Assembly: GCA_964437815.1 (NCBI GenBank)
Contig: CAYTIE010000046.1
Location: 1 to 6,047 of the forward strand
Length of the DNA stretch: 6,047 nucleotides
Reading direction: 5' to 3'
Origin: Marisimplicoccus sp964437815
Lineage (GTDB): Bacteria > Bacteroidota > Bacteroidia > Flavobacteriales > Flavobacteriaceae
In this document: positions 1 to 5,519 of the stretch, in pieces
Layout: every line of letters begins with the position of its first letter
How positions within the stretch are numbered: position 1 is the first letter of the stretch
The notes under the pieces: model-generated
Told to the model about the DNA's origin: nothing
Database searches by the model: none
The model's input: the letters and a program-made list of their open reading frames with translations, nothing else
Position numbers and translations under genes: made by a program

Positions 1-1192
1 TAAGTTCAAAACATTCTAGATTAAAATATTTAACAGAAGATAGAAGGTGGTCAAAAATATCTGAAGTGAGAGCTTCGTATTTTGTCCACTCTTTGTCTTT
101 TGAAAAGGCATAGATCTGGATTGGAATACCTTGAGCGGTTGGTTGTAATTGTCTACACATCATTGTAAGATTATCATTAGTATCAGGATGTTCTTTTAAA
201 TATCTTTGAACATATTCTCTAAAAATCCCTAGGTTGGTTAAATTCCTTCCATTTAATAACATTGATTTATCAACTTGATTTGCTGAATTATAACTTTTTA
301 TCTCCTTCTCAATTTTCTTAATATAATCAGATAGTAGATGAATTTTTTTTAATGATTCTATTTCTTCTTCATTTAAAAATTTAATTGATGATGGCTTGAT
401 AAGAAGAGACCTCTTTATTCTTCTTCCTTCAGATTCATTCATACCTCTCCAGTTAATAAAAGAATCAGATACCAATTTATATGTAGGTATAGTAGTTATT
501 GTATTGTCAAAGTTCTGAACTTTAACAGTTGATAGGTTTACTTCAATTACATTTCCATCTGCATTAGAACCTTTCATTGTGATCCAGTCCCCAATTCTAA
601 CAGTATCATTAACTGTAATCTGAATACTAGAGACAAAACCTAAGATAGTATCCCTAAAAACTAAAATAATTATAGCTGAAAGAGCACCTAATGATGCAAG
701 GAATGTTCCTACTTCTCTTCCTGTTAATATAGATAGTATTAGTATGATACCAACAAACCACATAAAAATCATTACAACTTGTATGTAGCTATCAACAGGA
801 ATATGTTTTAATGATTCACTTGATTTAAAGTAGTCTTTAACAGTATTTAAAATTGCTCTTACGGTTAGTATAAATAGAATAACTGTAAATGATTCTATTA
901 AAAGGTAAAGTGTATTAGAATATGAGGGGATTATCCAGAAAAGGAAAAACAAAGAAGGGATATATGATAATAACCTTGGTACTTTATTTTTTATTAATAG
1001 ATCATCAAATGATGATGAAGTCGATTTTGCAATTCTTTTAAAGAATGATAAAATAATTTTCCTAGTAATAAAGTTAATTACTATTACTACTAAAGTGATA
1101 GAGACTGTAATTATAAAAGCTGCTAACCCCTTAGAAACAAGACCACTTAGTCCTTTAGAAGTTAAAAAAGTAATAATTTCTTCGTAAAACAT
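1..1192 (-). CDS. MscS-superfamily mechanosensitive ion channel, YbdG-like (C-terminus cut by window edge)
   Basis: Inner-membrane channel that would open under membrane tension and release solutes on hypo-osmotic shock. The reverse strand is open from ATG at 1192 to position 1, giving 397 residues without a stop. E. coli YbdG is about 415 residues, so only a short tail should be missing. Hydrophobic stretches lie near residues 22-42, 75-115 and 135-155. The pore-lining MscS region follows at about 160-200 (FLASLGALSAIIILVFRDTI, then VNDTVRIGDWI). The beta domain has the YbdG-type signature ADGNVIEVNLSTVKVQNFDN, TTIPTYKLVSDSF and NWRGM (residues 211-251). A lysine- and glutamate-rich insertion occupies about 270-305, and the C-terminal part (YAFSKDKEW, SDIFDHLL) also looks YbdG-like. 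The first ATG is preferred because the next Met is at residue 141, beyond the early membrane segments. Family membership is secure from the motifs; the physiological role in this organism is inferred. Confidence 0.9.
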   Translation of the reverse strand, partial: MFYEEIITFLTSKGLSGLVSKGLAAFIITVSITLVVIVINFITRKIILSFFKRIAKSTSSSFDDLLIKNKVPRLLSYIPSLFFLFWIIPSYSNTLYLLIESFTVILFILTVRAILNTVKDYFKSSESLKHIPVDSYIQVVMIFMWFVGIILILSILTGREVGTFLASLGALSAIIILVFRDTILGFVSSIQITVNDTVRIGDWITMKGSNADGNVIEVNLSTVKVQNFDNTITTIPTYKLVSDSFINWRGMNESEGRRIKRSLLIKPSSIKFLNEEEIESLKKIHLLSDYIKKIEKEIKSYNSANQVDKSMLLNGRNLTNLGIFREYVQRYLKEHPDTNDNLTMMCRQLQPTAQGIPIQIYAFSKDKEWTKYEALTSDIFDHLLSSVKYFNLECFEL

Positions 1193-1196
1193 AGTA

Positions 1197-1204
1197 CAAA
1201 AGTA
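1197..1204 (-). promoter_or_regulatory. Putative -7 promoter element for the MscS-like gene
   Basis: Read leftwards, the sequence is TACTTTTG, a full match to the Bacteroidota -7 consensus TAnnTTTG. Four bases separate it from the ATG, so transcription would begin at or next to the start codon. No clear -33 TTG is seen 17-23 bases upstream, where the terminator of the preceding gene lies. The T-rich context makes a chance match possible. Confidence 0.4.
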
Positions 1205-1234
1205 AAAAACCCACCTAAACGGCGGGTTTTTTTT
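1204..1234 (-). terminator. Intrinsic terminator of the paralogue operon, reading leftwards
   Basis: On the minus strand the arms CCCGCC and GGTGGG (plus 1210-1215 and 1221-1226) form a six-pair stem with one G-U wobble and a five-base loop, flanked by A and T runs and followed by TTTTTT. On the plus strand the same position is an A-C mismatch, so the hairpin is built for leftward transcripts. It lies 19 bases after the stop codon at 1254 and ends 11 bases before the MscS-like start codon. Confidence 0.8.
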
Positions 1235-1253
1235 AAAAAAATATTTATTTCAT

Positions 1254-2027
1254 TTAGTTATGTCTAGAAACTAATTCTAATGTAATTGGGTCAGCATGGT
1301 TACTTGCAGATTGTAACCCTTCTAAGAGTTTTTGAAATTTAAAACTATCAGTTGGAGTCCCATCTGTCATAGAACCACCTTCAACAAATCTATTAAAAAA
1401 GAAGTGAGTTATACCTTCATATGCATTTTCATTTCTTTCATAAACTTTTGATAAACGCCAAAATCCGTGTTTACCATTAATTATAGCTTTTTCAACGTAA
1501 GGTTTCCAAAATAAAGACTCATAATTTTCAAAATCATCATTTTGAGCTTGAGTAGGAGTAAGACTGAATGTATCTCCTGGTTCTAAACTACCACCTGCCC
1601 AAATTGTACTATCAACTGTTTTTAAATGATAATTTCTTCTTTCTTTACTTTCAGAACCAAGATCATTCATAATTCTTTCAACTCTTCTTGCAGAGATTTT
1701 TCCTTTATATGCCTCTTTGGCTAAAGCAAGCCAATCTCCATCAGCCCAACTTTTATCATGGGCATTAAGTTGTTCCTTTGAGCTAAACCCGGTATTTATT
1801 ATATAATGCGGGCCATTTTCACCTGTTTCAGATGTAACTTTCCAAACTGATTGCCAATTTTGTATTCCCTTTTCTATAGCAAGATCATGTACGGGTCCCA
1901 TAAAAGCTTCTAGAGCTAAATATTGATCTTCAGCTCCTTCATTTAATTGAACAGCACTTAAGATATTATATTGTGCTGAAGCGTTAAATGTAAATAGTAA
2001 TATAAATAATAATATAATTTTTTTCAT
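1254..2027 (-). CDS. Secreted protein of unknown function, second of two tandem paralogues
   Basis: A 257-residue exported protein with no function I recognise. The signal peptide is MKKIILLFILLFTFNASA, with likely cleavage before Q19. The mature part resembles the neighbouring gene product throughout: about half of the first 63 residues are identical, and later blocks are shared (GSES.ERRNY near 124-133, DDFENYE at 164-170, WKP at 174-176, ENAYEGITHF at 200-209). Two related halves can be seen: residues 19-80 (Y..LE, H, AI..G, SVWK) and 132-215 (FENYE, WKP, AI.NG, W, then an aromatic strand). This periodic pattern suggests two ferredoxin-like alpha-beta domains, as in dimeric alpha-beta barrel proteins, but that fold is inferred. 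The start lies 24 bases after the upstream stop, so the two are co-transcribed; the upstream bases are A+T-rich with no Shine-Dalgarno. The terminator at 1204-1234 ends the unit. Confidence 0.85.
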   Translation of the reverse strand: MKKIILLFILLFTFNASAQYNILSAVQLNEGAEDQYLALEAFMGPVHDLAIEKGIQNWQSVWKVTSETGENGPHYIINTGFSSKEQLNAHDKSWADGDWLALAKEAYKGKISARRVERIMNDLGSESKERRNYHLKTVDSTIWAGGSLEPGDTFSLTPTQAQNDDFENYESLFWKPYVEKAIINGKHGFWRLSKVYERNENAYEGITHFFFNRFVEGGSMTDGTPTDSFKFQKLLEGLQSASNHADPITLELVSRHN

Positions 2028-2051
2028 TTTAATTGATTTTAAGTTATTTAA

Positions 2052-2804
2052 TTAGTTAGCAACAAAGACACATGTATATTCTTCAGCGTCTTGCATGTCT
2101 CTAGATGACTCAATTCCTTCCCATAGTTTGTCCCATTTAAAACCAGACATACCTTCAAATTCTACATCTGGGTTACCCCATAAGTTCCATGCAAAATGTG
2201 TAAATCCATCAAAAGCATTCTCAGCCCTATCTGTTACTTCAACAAGTACCCATTGCCTTAAACGTCCGTTTAAAATATTTTTCTCTGCAACGGGTTTCCA
2301 TACCTTAGTCTCATAGTTTTCAAAATCCTCAGTTTTTTTATTCATAAGATTAAGTGTTGCTTTATCTCCTGGTTTAACTTCACCAGCTCTAATTGTAGCG
2401 TCAACCACTTTAAGTATGTAGTTTCTTCTTTCTCTACTTTCAGATCCTGTTCCTTCCATCGTTCTTGTAATAGCTCTTTTAGACATTTTGCCTTTATAAA
2501 CCTTTTGAGCTAAAGCTTGTCCATCAAAATAATTTTCCAATGTCTCCATTGAGTTAAATAAGTCAAAAATAAGATACTCATTATTTTGTGGCTCATCTCC
2601 TTCTTGTGGAGTCCTTTTCCAAACTGACCAACCAGTCTGAAACCCTTGGTCTATTGCTTCTTCATGAATAGCAGACCAAAATTTTTCTAGTTTTAAATAA
2701 TCATCCTCAGCACCATCATTTAAATCAACAGCAGACATAATAGCATATTGACCATTAACTGATAGTCCTAGAAGAAAAGTGAAAATTAATATAATTTTTT
2801 TCAT
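2052..2804 (-). CDS. Secreted protein of unknown function, first of two tandem paralogues
   Basis: A 250-residue exported protein and the promoter-proximal gene of the pair; function not recognised. The signal peptide covers roughly MKKIILIFTFLLGLSVNG, with likely cleavage before Q19, predicting a periplasmic or secreted product. The two halves are easier to see here than in the paralogue. DDYLKLEKFW, AI, G and W at residues 34-59 line up with EDFENYETKVW, NI, NG and W at 159-185. Each half then reaches a hydrophobic strand ending in DLFN (81-84) or FAWN (204-207). Aromatic residues, especially Trp, are plentiful, and there is no cysteine in the first half. The linker holds the shared GSESRERRNY (120-129). 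It differs from its paralogue mainly in the linker and the C-terminal tail. A two-domain alpha-beta barrel-like fold is a guess from pattern only. It is transcribed away from the hydroxylase operon. Confidence 0.85.
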   Translation of the reverse strand: MKKIILIFTFLLGLSVNGQYAIMSAVDLNDGAEDDYLKLEKFWSAIHEEAIDQGFQTGWSVWKRTPQEGDEPQNNEYLIFDLFNSMETLENYFDGQALAQKVYKGKMSKRAITRTMEGTGSESRERRNYILKVVDATIRAGEVKPGDKATLNLMNKKTEDFENYETKVWKPVAEKNILNGRLRQWVLVEVTDRAENAFDGFTHFAWNLWGNPDVEFEGMSGFKWDKLWEGIESSRDMQDAEEYTCVFVAN

Positions 2805-2830
2805 AATTGTTAGAGTTAAAATTAAGGAAG

Positions 2831-2838
2831 TAAATATA
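2831..2838 (-). promoter_or_regulatory. Candidate -7 element for the secreted-paralogue operon
   Basis: Minus-strand TATATTTA matches TAnnTTTG at all positions but the last and would give a leader of about 20 bases before the ATG at 2804. No good -33 TTG is present. It directly follows the hairpin at 2838-2870. A weaker alternative, TACTTTCA, lies further upstream inside the hydroxylase gene. This is a weak call in A+T-rich DNA. Confidence 0.25.
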
Positions 2839-2870
2839 AAAAAAATAAACCCACTACGAAAGGTAGGTTT
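2838..2870 (-). terminator. Terminator-like hairpin between divergent genes, leftward orientation
   Basis: On the minus strand AAACCTAC and GTGGGTTT (plus 2863-2870 and 2847-2854) pair over eight positions with one wobble and an eight-base loop, then run into ATTTTTTTT. On the plus strand the stem contains a C-A mismatch and is followed only by GTTTT, so leftward termination fits better. No leftward gene lies immediately to its right, which makes it an attenuator in a leader, an insulator, or the relic of a lost neighbour. Confidence 0.45.
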
Positions 2871-2871
2871 G
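2864..2871 (+). promoter_or_regulatory. Putative -7 element for the hydroxylase-lipoprotein operon
   Basis: TAGGTTTG is a full match to the Bacteroidota TAnnTTTG consensus. Transcription would begin near 2876, giving a leader of about 33 bases before the ATG at 2909, or a leaderless message if the ATG at 2876 is used. The element overlaps the right arm of the hairpin at 2847-2870. No convincing -33 TTG is visible upstream. Confidence 0.45.
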
Positions 2872-2878
2872 TTTTATG

Positions 2879-2896
2879 ATAGTAATATTTTACTAT
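2879..2896. repeat. AT-rich inverted repeat in the hydroxylase leader
   Basis: ATAGTAA and TTACTAT form a perfect seven-base inverted repeat around TATT. It sits just downstream of the expected transcription start and just before the ATG at 2909. It could be an operator or a weak leader hairpin. Its A+T content and small size mean chance is a real possibility. Confidence 0.3.
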
Positions 2897-2908
2897 TTTT
2901 ATAATAAG

Positions 2909-3790
2909 ATGGAACCTGAAAGTATAAGTAAATTAGTACCTATTATCCTCTTATTAGTCCTTGGAATTATAGAGTCTTTTAGTGGGTTATATTTTAATGA
3001 TAAAAGATCAAAAGATGATTTTACTATTGAATTAGTATGCTTAACTATCCTTCCAACATTAATTCAACCTGCTATTTTAGCTTTTGTTCTATTTATAATG
3101 GATTCATGGCTTTTTATTTATGAAGACCTTTTTATTAATTCATTTTTTTTATGGCATATTCTAGCTTTTTTAATTCTTGATGATCTTACTCAGTATTTTT
3201 GGCATAGATTTTCACATGAAAATGCATTTATGTGGAAACTTCATAGACCCCATCACGTTATAGAAGAAATGGGGGTTTTGGTTACCTACAGAAATGCTTT
3301 TTTATATTACGCTTTTATGCCAGGAATATGGTTTTCAAGTATCCTAATATTCTTAGGAATGACAGAAGTTTATCTCTATTATCTTCCTGTTAAAGTTACT
3401 GTAATAGCGCTGGCTCATAGTGAAATAAGATGGGATAGATTTTTGTATAAATATAAAATTTTACATCCATTGGCTTGGATTGTAGAAAGAACTATTTCAA
3501 CTCCTTGTACCCATTATGCTCATCATGGATTAACTTCTGAGGATGGTGTGTCAAATCCAAATGGAAACTATGGGAATTTACTATTTTTCTGGGATGTTTT
3601 ATTTGGAACAGCCAAAATTACTAGAAAATATCCTACAAAATTTGGAGCATGGAATAAAATGAAAGAGCCATGGTATGTTCAATTATTTTTTCCTTTAATT
3701 AAATCAAAAGATAAAAGAAGTGAGCTACATTCAATAAAAACCGACATAGATTACGATCCATCTAAAGACTACAAAGATTTTAACATATAA
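2909..3790 (+). CDS. Sterol desaturase / fatty acid hydroxylase-family membrane di-iron protein
   Basis: Integral membrane oxygenase of the fatty acid hydroxylase superfamily, which uses a histidine-bound di-iron site and O2 to hydroxylate or desaturate lipid substrates. From the ATG at 2909 it has 293 residues, usual for the family. The diagnostic boxes are all present: HRFSH (99-103), HRPHH (112-116) and HYAHH (202-206), with another histidine in ALAHSE (170) where the family often has an extra ligand. The segment YGNLLFFWDVLFGT (221-234) after the last box is also typical. Membrane segments are visible near 9-27, 44-65, 78-92 and 133-165. The substrate (sterol, hopanoid, carotenoid or fatty acyl lipid) cannot be told from sequence. 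An in-frame ATG at 2876 would add 11 residues; I prefer 2909 because it leaves a normal leader after the putative promoter, but the choice is open. The stop is 14 bases before the lipoprotein gene, so the two form an operon. Confidence 0.88.
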   Translation: MEPESISKLVPIILLLVLGIIESFSGLYFNDKRSKDDFTIELVCLTILPTLIQPAILAFVLFIMDSWLFIYEDLFINSFFLWHILAFLILDDLTQYFWHRFSHENAFMWKLHRPHHVIEEMGVLVTYRNAFLYYAFMPGIWFSSILIFLGMTEVYLYYLPVKVTVIALAHSEIRWDRFLYKYKILHPLAWIVERTISTPCTHYAHHGLTSEDGVSNPNGNYGNLLFFWDVLFGTAKITRKYPTKFGAWNKMKEPWYVQLFFPLIKSKDKRSELHSIKTDIDYDPSKDYKDFNI

Positions 3791-3804
3791 AAATAAATAT
3801 CATA

Positions 3805-5037
3805 ATGATTAAAAATACCTTTACTTTAATAACACTAATAAGCCTTTTATTAGTTAGTTGCGACATAGGATTCAACAAAACAAAGCAATGTAATATAACC
3901 CCAGTAAATGGTACGGATGCCCATTGGGCAGAATATTTGGGGCACGACATAACTATGGATTTTTGGCCAGACAAATATGTCAATTACTGGGCAGTTGTTG
4001 TTAATAAAAACGACTTTCCGAATATTGGATTTAAAATTCAAGGAGAATTTCCAAATGCAAGATATTTTAGTTACAATGTTTATGGGGAAGATAGAAATTC
4101 CACTGCATCTATATTCGATACACAAATAAAAGCTGAAAATTGTTCTGCAAATCCATTCAAAAATCAAGAAAAACAAACTTCAGTAGATAAGAATTTATAT
4201 ACCCTTTTTGTAGTTCCTGAGTCAGTTTCTGAATTTGATACCAAAGATAATGTGCTAAAATTTAGAGACGACGAAGAAGAAATAGGTATAATGCTAAGAT
4301 ATTACGTTCCAGCTGGAGGAGATCTAGCTGGAGTAGATTTACCCAAGATTGAAGTATTTGATTTAGACTCAAAAGAGTCTGTAACGATTCCAAAAACAAG
4401 TAATTTATTAATGACAACTCCACAAATACTGGAGAGAATTAATGCTCAGTATTCTCTTCAAATAGATAATAATGTTCGCTTTTATAGAGGTGATCCAACA
4501 GGGCTTTATCCAAATAATGACAACCAATATGTACGTACTTTTTTAAATTACGATGACGATGATGTTTATATTATTAGGTGGAAAGTACCAACCTTTCCAA
4601 AAAACAGTTCAGAATTTGATAGTGTCGAGGTTCGTTATTCTTCAATGAATTTAGGAGATAATATTACCAATAATTTTGATGGAATTTACGACACCCAATA
4701 CAAGCTAGATAAAGATGGCTTTGTAACTCTTGTGATTGCTGATGAAATACCCGAAATAAGAGAAAAAGCAGAAAATGCAGGATATAATTTTATGCCTTGG
4801 ACTGTACCAGGTAATAGGGGATATTTAATATATCGAAACCTTATACCAAAAGAGGGAACCAATGCTGCTTACATATTAAATAAAGTTCCTCTTCCTAGTT
4901 TTGCAACGAACCGATCCCATGTAATAACTCACGACGCTAAAAATTATATTGGAGCTTATGCACCTACTGGTCTTCGGATGACTAAAGATGAATATTTAGC
5001 TAATTTTGGAGGATTTATTCGTAAACTCCAAGAGTAA
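3805..5037 (+). CDS. Lipoprotein of unknown function with a duplicated RY-x-S motif
   Basis: A 410-residue predicted lipoprotein. The N-terminus has a short basic start, a hydrophobic core and the lipobox LLVSC, with lipidation expected at Cys19; residue D20 follows. Placement in the inner or outer membrane cannot be decided. The mature part looks beta-rich and is not a family I can name with confidence; the block FPNARYFSYNVYGED (82-96) recalls uncharacterised bacterial proteins with a similar 'ARYxSxxxY' strand. That block has a counterpart: RYFSYN followed by IFDTQIK (86-109) matches RYSSMN followed by IYDTQYK (277-300), each then leading into a hydrophobic strand (LYTLFVVPE, VTLVIADE). 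This suggests two related beta domains. Other features are PWTVPGNRGYLIYRNLIPKE (331-350) and cysteines at 30 and 113. It follows the hydroxylase gene by 14 bases, so a shared pathway (lipid handling, for example) is plausible but inferred. Its 3' end converges on ssrA. Confidence 0.88.
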   Translation: MIKNTFTLITLISLLLVSCDIGFNKTKQCNITPVNGTDAHWAEYLGHDITMDFWPDKYVNYWAVVVNKNDFPNIGFKIQGEFPNARYFSYNVYGEDRNSTASIFDTQIKAENCSANPFKNQEKQTSVDKNLYTLFVVPESVSEFDTKDNVLKFRDDEEEIGIMLRYYVPAGGDLAGVDLPKIEVFDLDSKESVTIPKTSNLLMTTPQILERINAQYSLQIDNNVRFYRGDPTGLYPNNDNQYVRTFLNYDDDDVYIIRWKVPTFPKNSSEFDSVEVRYSSMNLGDNITNNFDGIYDTQYKLDKDGFVTLVIADEIPEIREKAENAGYNFMPWTVPGNRGYLIYRNLIPKEGTNAAYILNKVPLPSFATNRSHVITHDAKNYIGAYAPTGLRMTKDEYLANFGGFIRKLQE

Positions 5038-5067
5038 AATAAAAAACCTCAACTAAATGTTGAGGTT
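5036..5067 (-). terminator. Intrinsic terminator of ssrA
   Basis: Arms AACCTCAAC (5045-5053) and GTTGAGGTT (5059-5067) form a perfect nine-pair stem with a five-base loop. Read leftwards it ends in TTTTTTATTTT, so it terminates the tmRNA, whose mature 3' end is seven bases upstream. Read rightwards it follows the lipoprotein stop by seven bases but is trailed by AAAAA rather than a T run, so it is at best a hairpin end for that operon. Confidence 0.85.
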
Positions 5068-5074
5068 AAAAATG

Positions 5075-5471
5075 TGGAGTCGGCGGGAATCGAACCCGCG
5101 TCCAAACAAGAAACAAAAATGCATTCTACAAGCTTAGTCTTCTTTGAATTTTCGAAAAAATATAGGTAGAAGACAACCTGAATATTTTTCTTATCACTGT
5201 TAGTTTCGATTTTTGCCTAGTGAAAACAAAAACCTATGTCAACGAATATGGTGCCTCATATATGATATCAGTTGACAAGAACTATCATGAGACATCTAGC
5301 TTCCTAGCCTAGCTAGGATATTGCAAAAACTTACTATAATTCAGTCAATTATGCAGCTAAAGCGTAGTTATTTTCGCCATTTAAATTTTGAAAATGATAT
5401 TAACGAGTTCATTTTCAATGCTCGACTTGCTAACATAGTTATTAAACTTGCTGTCAAAACCGGTCGACCCC
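5075..5471 (-). ncRNA. ssrA: Transfer-messenger RNA (tmRNA), one-piece
   Basis: This 397-base RNA rescues stalled ribosomes: charged with alanine, it enters the A site with SmpB, swaps in its own reading frame and tags the nascent protein for proteolysis. The 5' end GGGGTCG (5471-5465) pairs with CGACTCC (plus 5076-5082) in a seven-pair acceptor stem containing one G-U, with A at 5075 as discriminator base. The T arm is a GCGGG/CCCGC stem around TTCGATT (plus 5083-5099). The 5' segment GGTTTTGACAGCA and the 3' segment TAAGCTTGTAGAATGC are typical tmRNA sequence. The tag frame, GENNYALAA plus TAA, is at 5349-5378. The CCA tail is not encoded: the base pattern after the discriminator is CAT, so it must be added by nucleotidyltransferase. 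The order 5' half, tag, pseudoknot region, 3' half is uninterrupted, so the gene is not permuted. The gene lies 48 bases downstream of kdsA on the same strand. Confidence 0.97.
5349..5378 (-). other. ssrA: tmRNA proteolysis-tag reading frame, GENNYALAA
   Basis: The frame starts at the resume codon GGC (5378-5376), encodes GENNYALAA and stops at TAA (5351-5349). With the alanine carried by the tmRNA itself, the full tag would be A-GENNYALAA. The C-terminal LAA is the part recognised by ClpXP-type proteases, and the sequence agrees with tags known from Bacteroidota. A second in-frame stop, TAG, follows five codons after the first. Confidence 0.95.
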
Positions 5472-5478
5472 AGTATTT

Positions 5479-5511
5479 CAAAGTAACTAAAGTTTTGCAA
5501 ATATATGACAA
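5479..5511 (-). promoter_or_regulatory. Putative ssrA promoter region
   Basis: Two candidates lie in the gap between kdsA and ssrA. TATATTTG (plus 5498-5505) matches TAnnTTTG fully and would start transcription about 20 bases before the mature 5' end, which RNase P would then trim. Alternatively TTACTTTG (5479-5486), with one mismatch, has a TTG (5509-5511) 22 bases upstream, within the 17-23 spacing described for flavobacteria. Either would give ssrA its own transcription. Confidence 0.5.
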
Positions 5512-5519
5512 TTAGCTAA

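Noticed and set aside
2095..2316. A 73-codon plus-strand open frame
   Set aside because: It is antisense to the first secreted paralogue, which is supported by a signal peptide and by similarity to its neighbour; the frame shows no recognisable feature.
3780..4176. Two minus-strand open frames (67 and 108 codons)
   Set aside because: Both lie opposite the start of the lipoprotein gene, whose signal peptide, lipobox and repeated motif make the plus-strand reading clearly correct.
5075..5110. Possible attachment site at the ssrA 3' end
   Set aside because: The 3' end of ssrA is a common integration target, but no integrase, direct repeat of this segment or change of composition is visible beyond it; the adjacent lipoprotein operon looks native.
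5303..5320. Palindromic CTAG-rich stretch that looks like a mobile-element end or operator
   Set aside because: It lies inside the tmRNA, in the region expected to fold into pseudoknot stems, which explains the self-complementarity.
5321..5515. A 64-codon open frame on the plus strand
   Set aside because: It is wholly antisense to the 5' half of the tmRNA and its upstream region, and has no protein-like signal, known motif or promoter.
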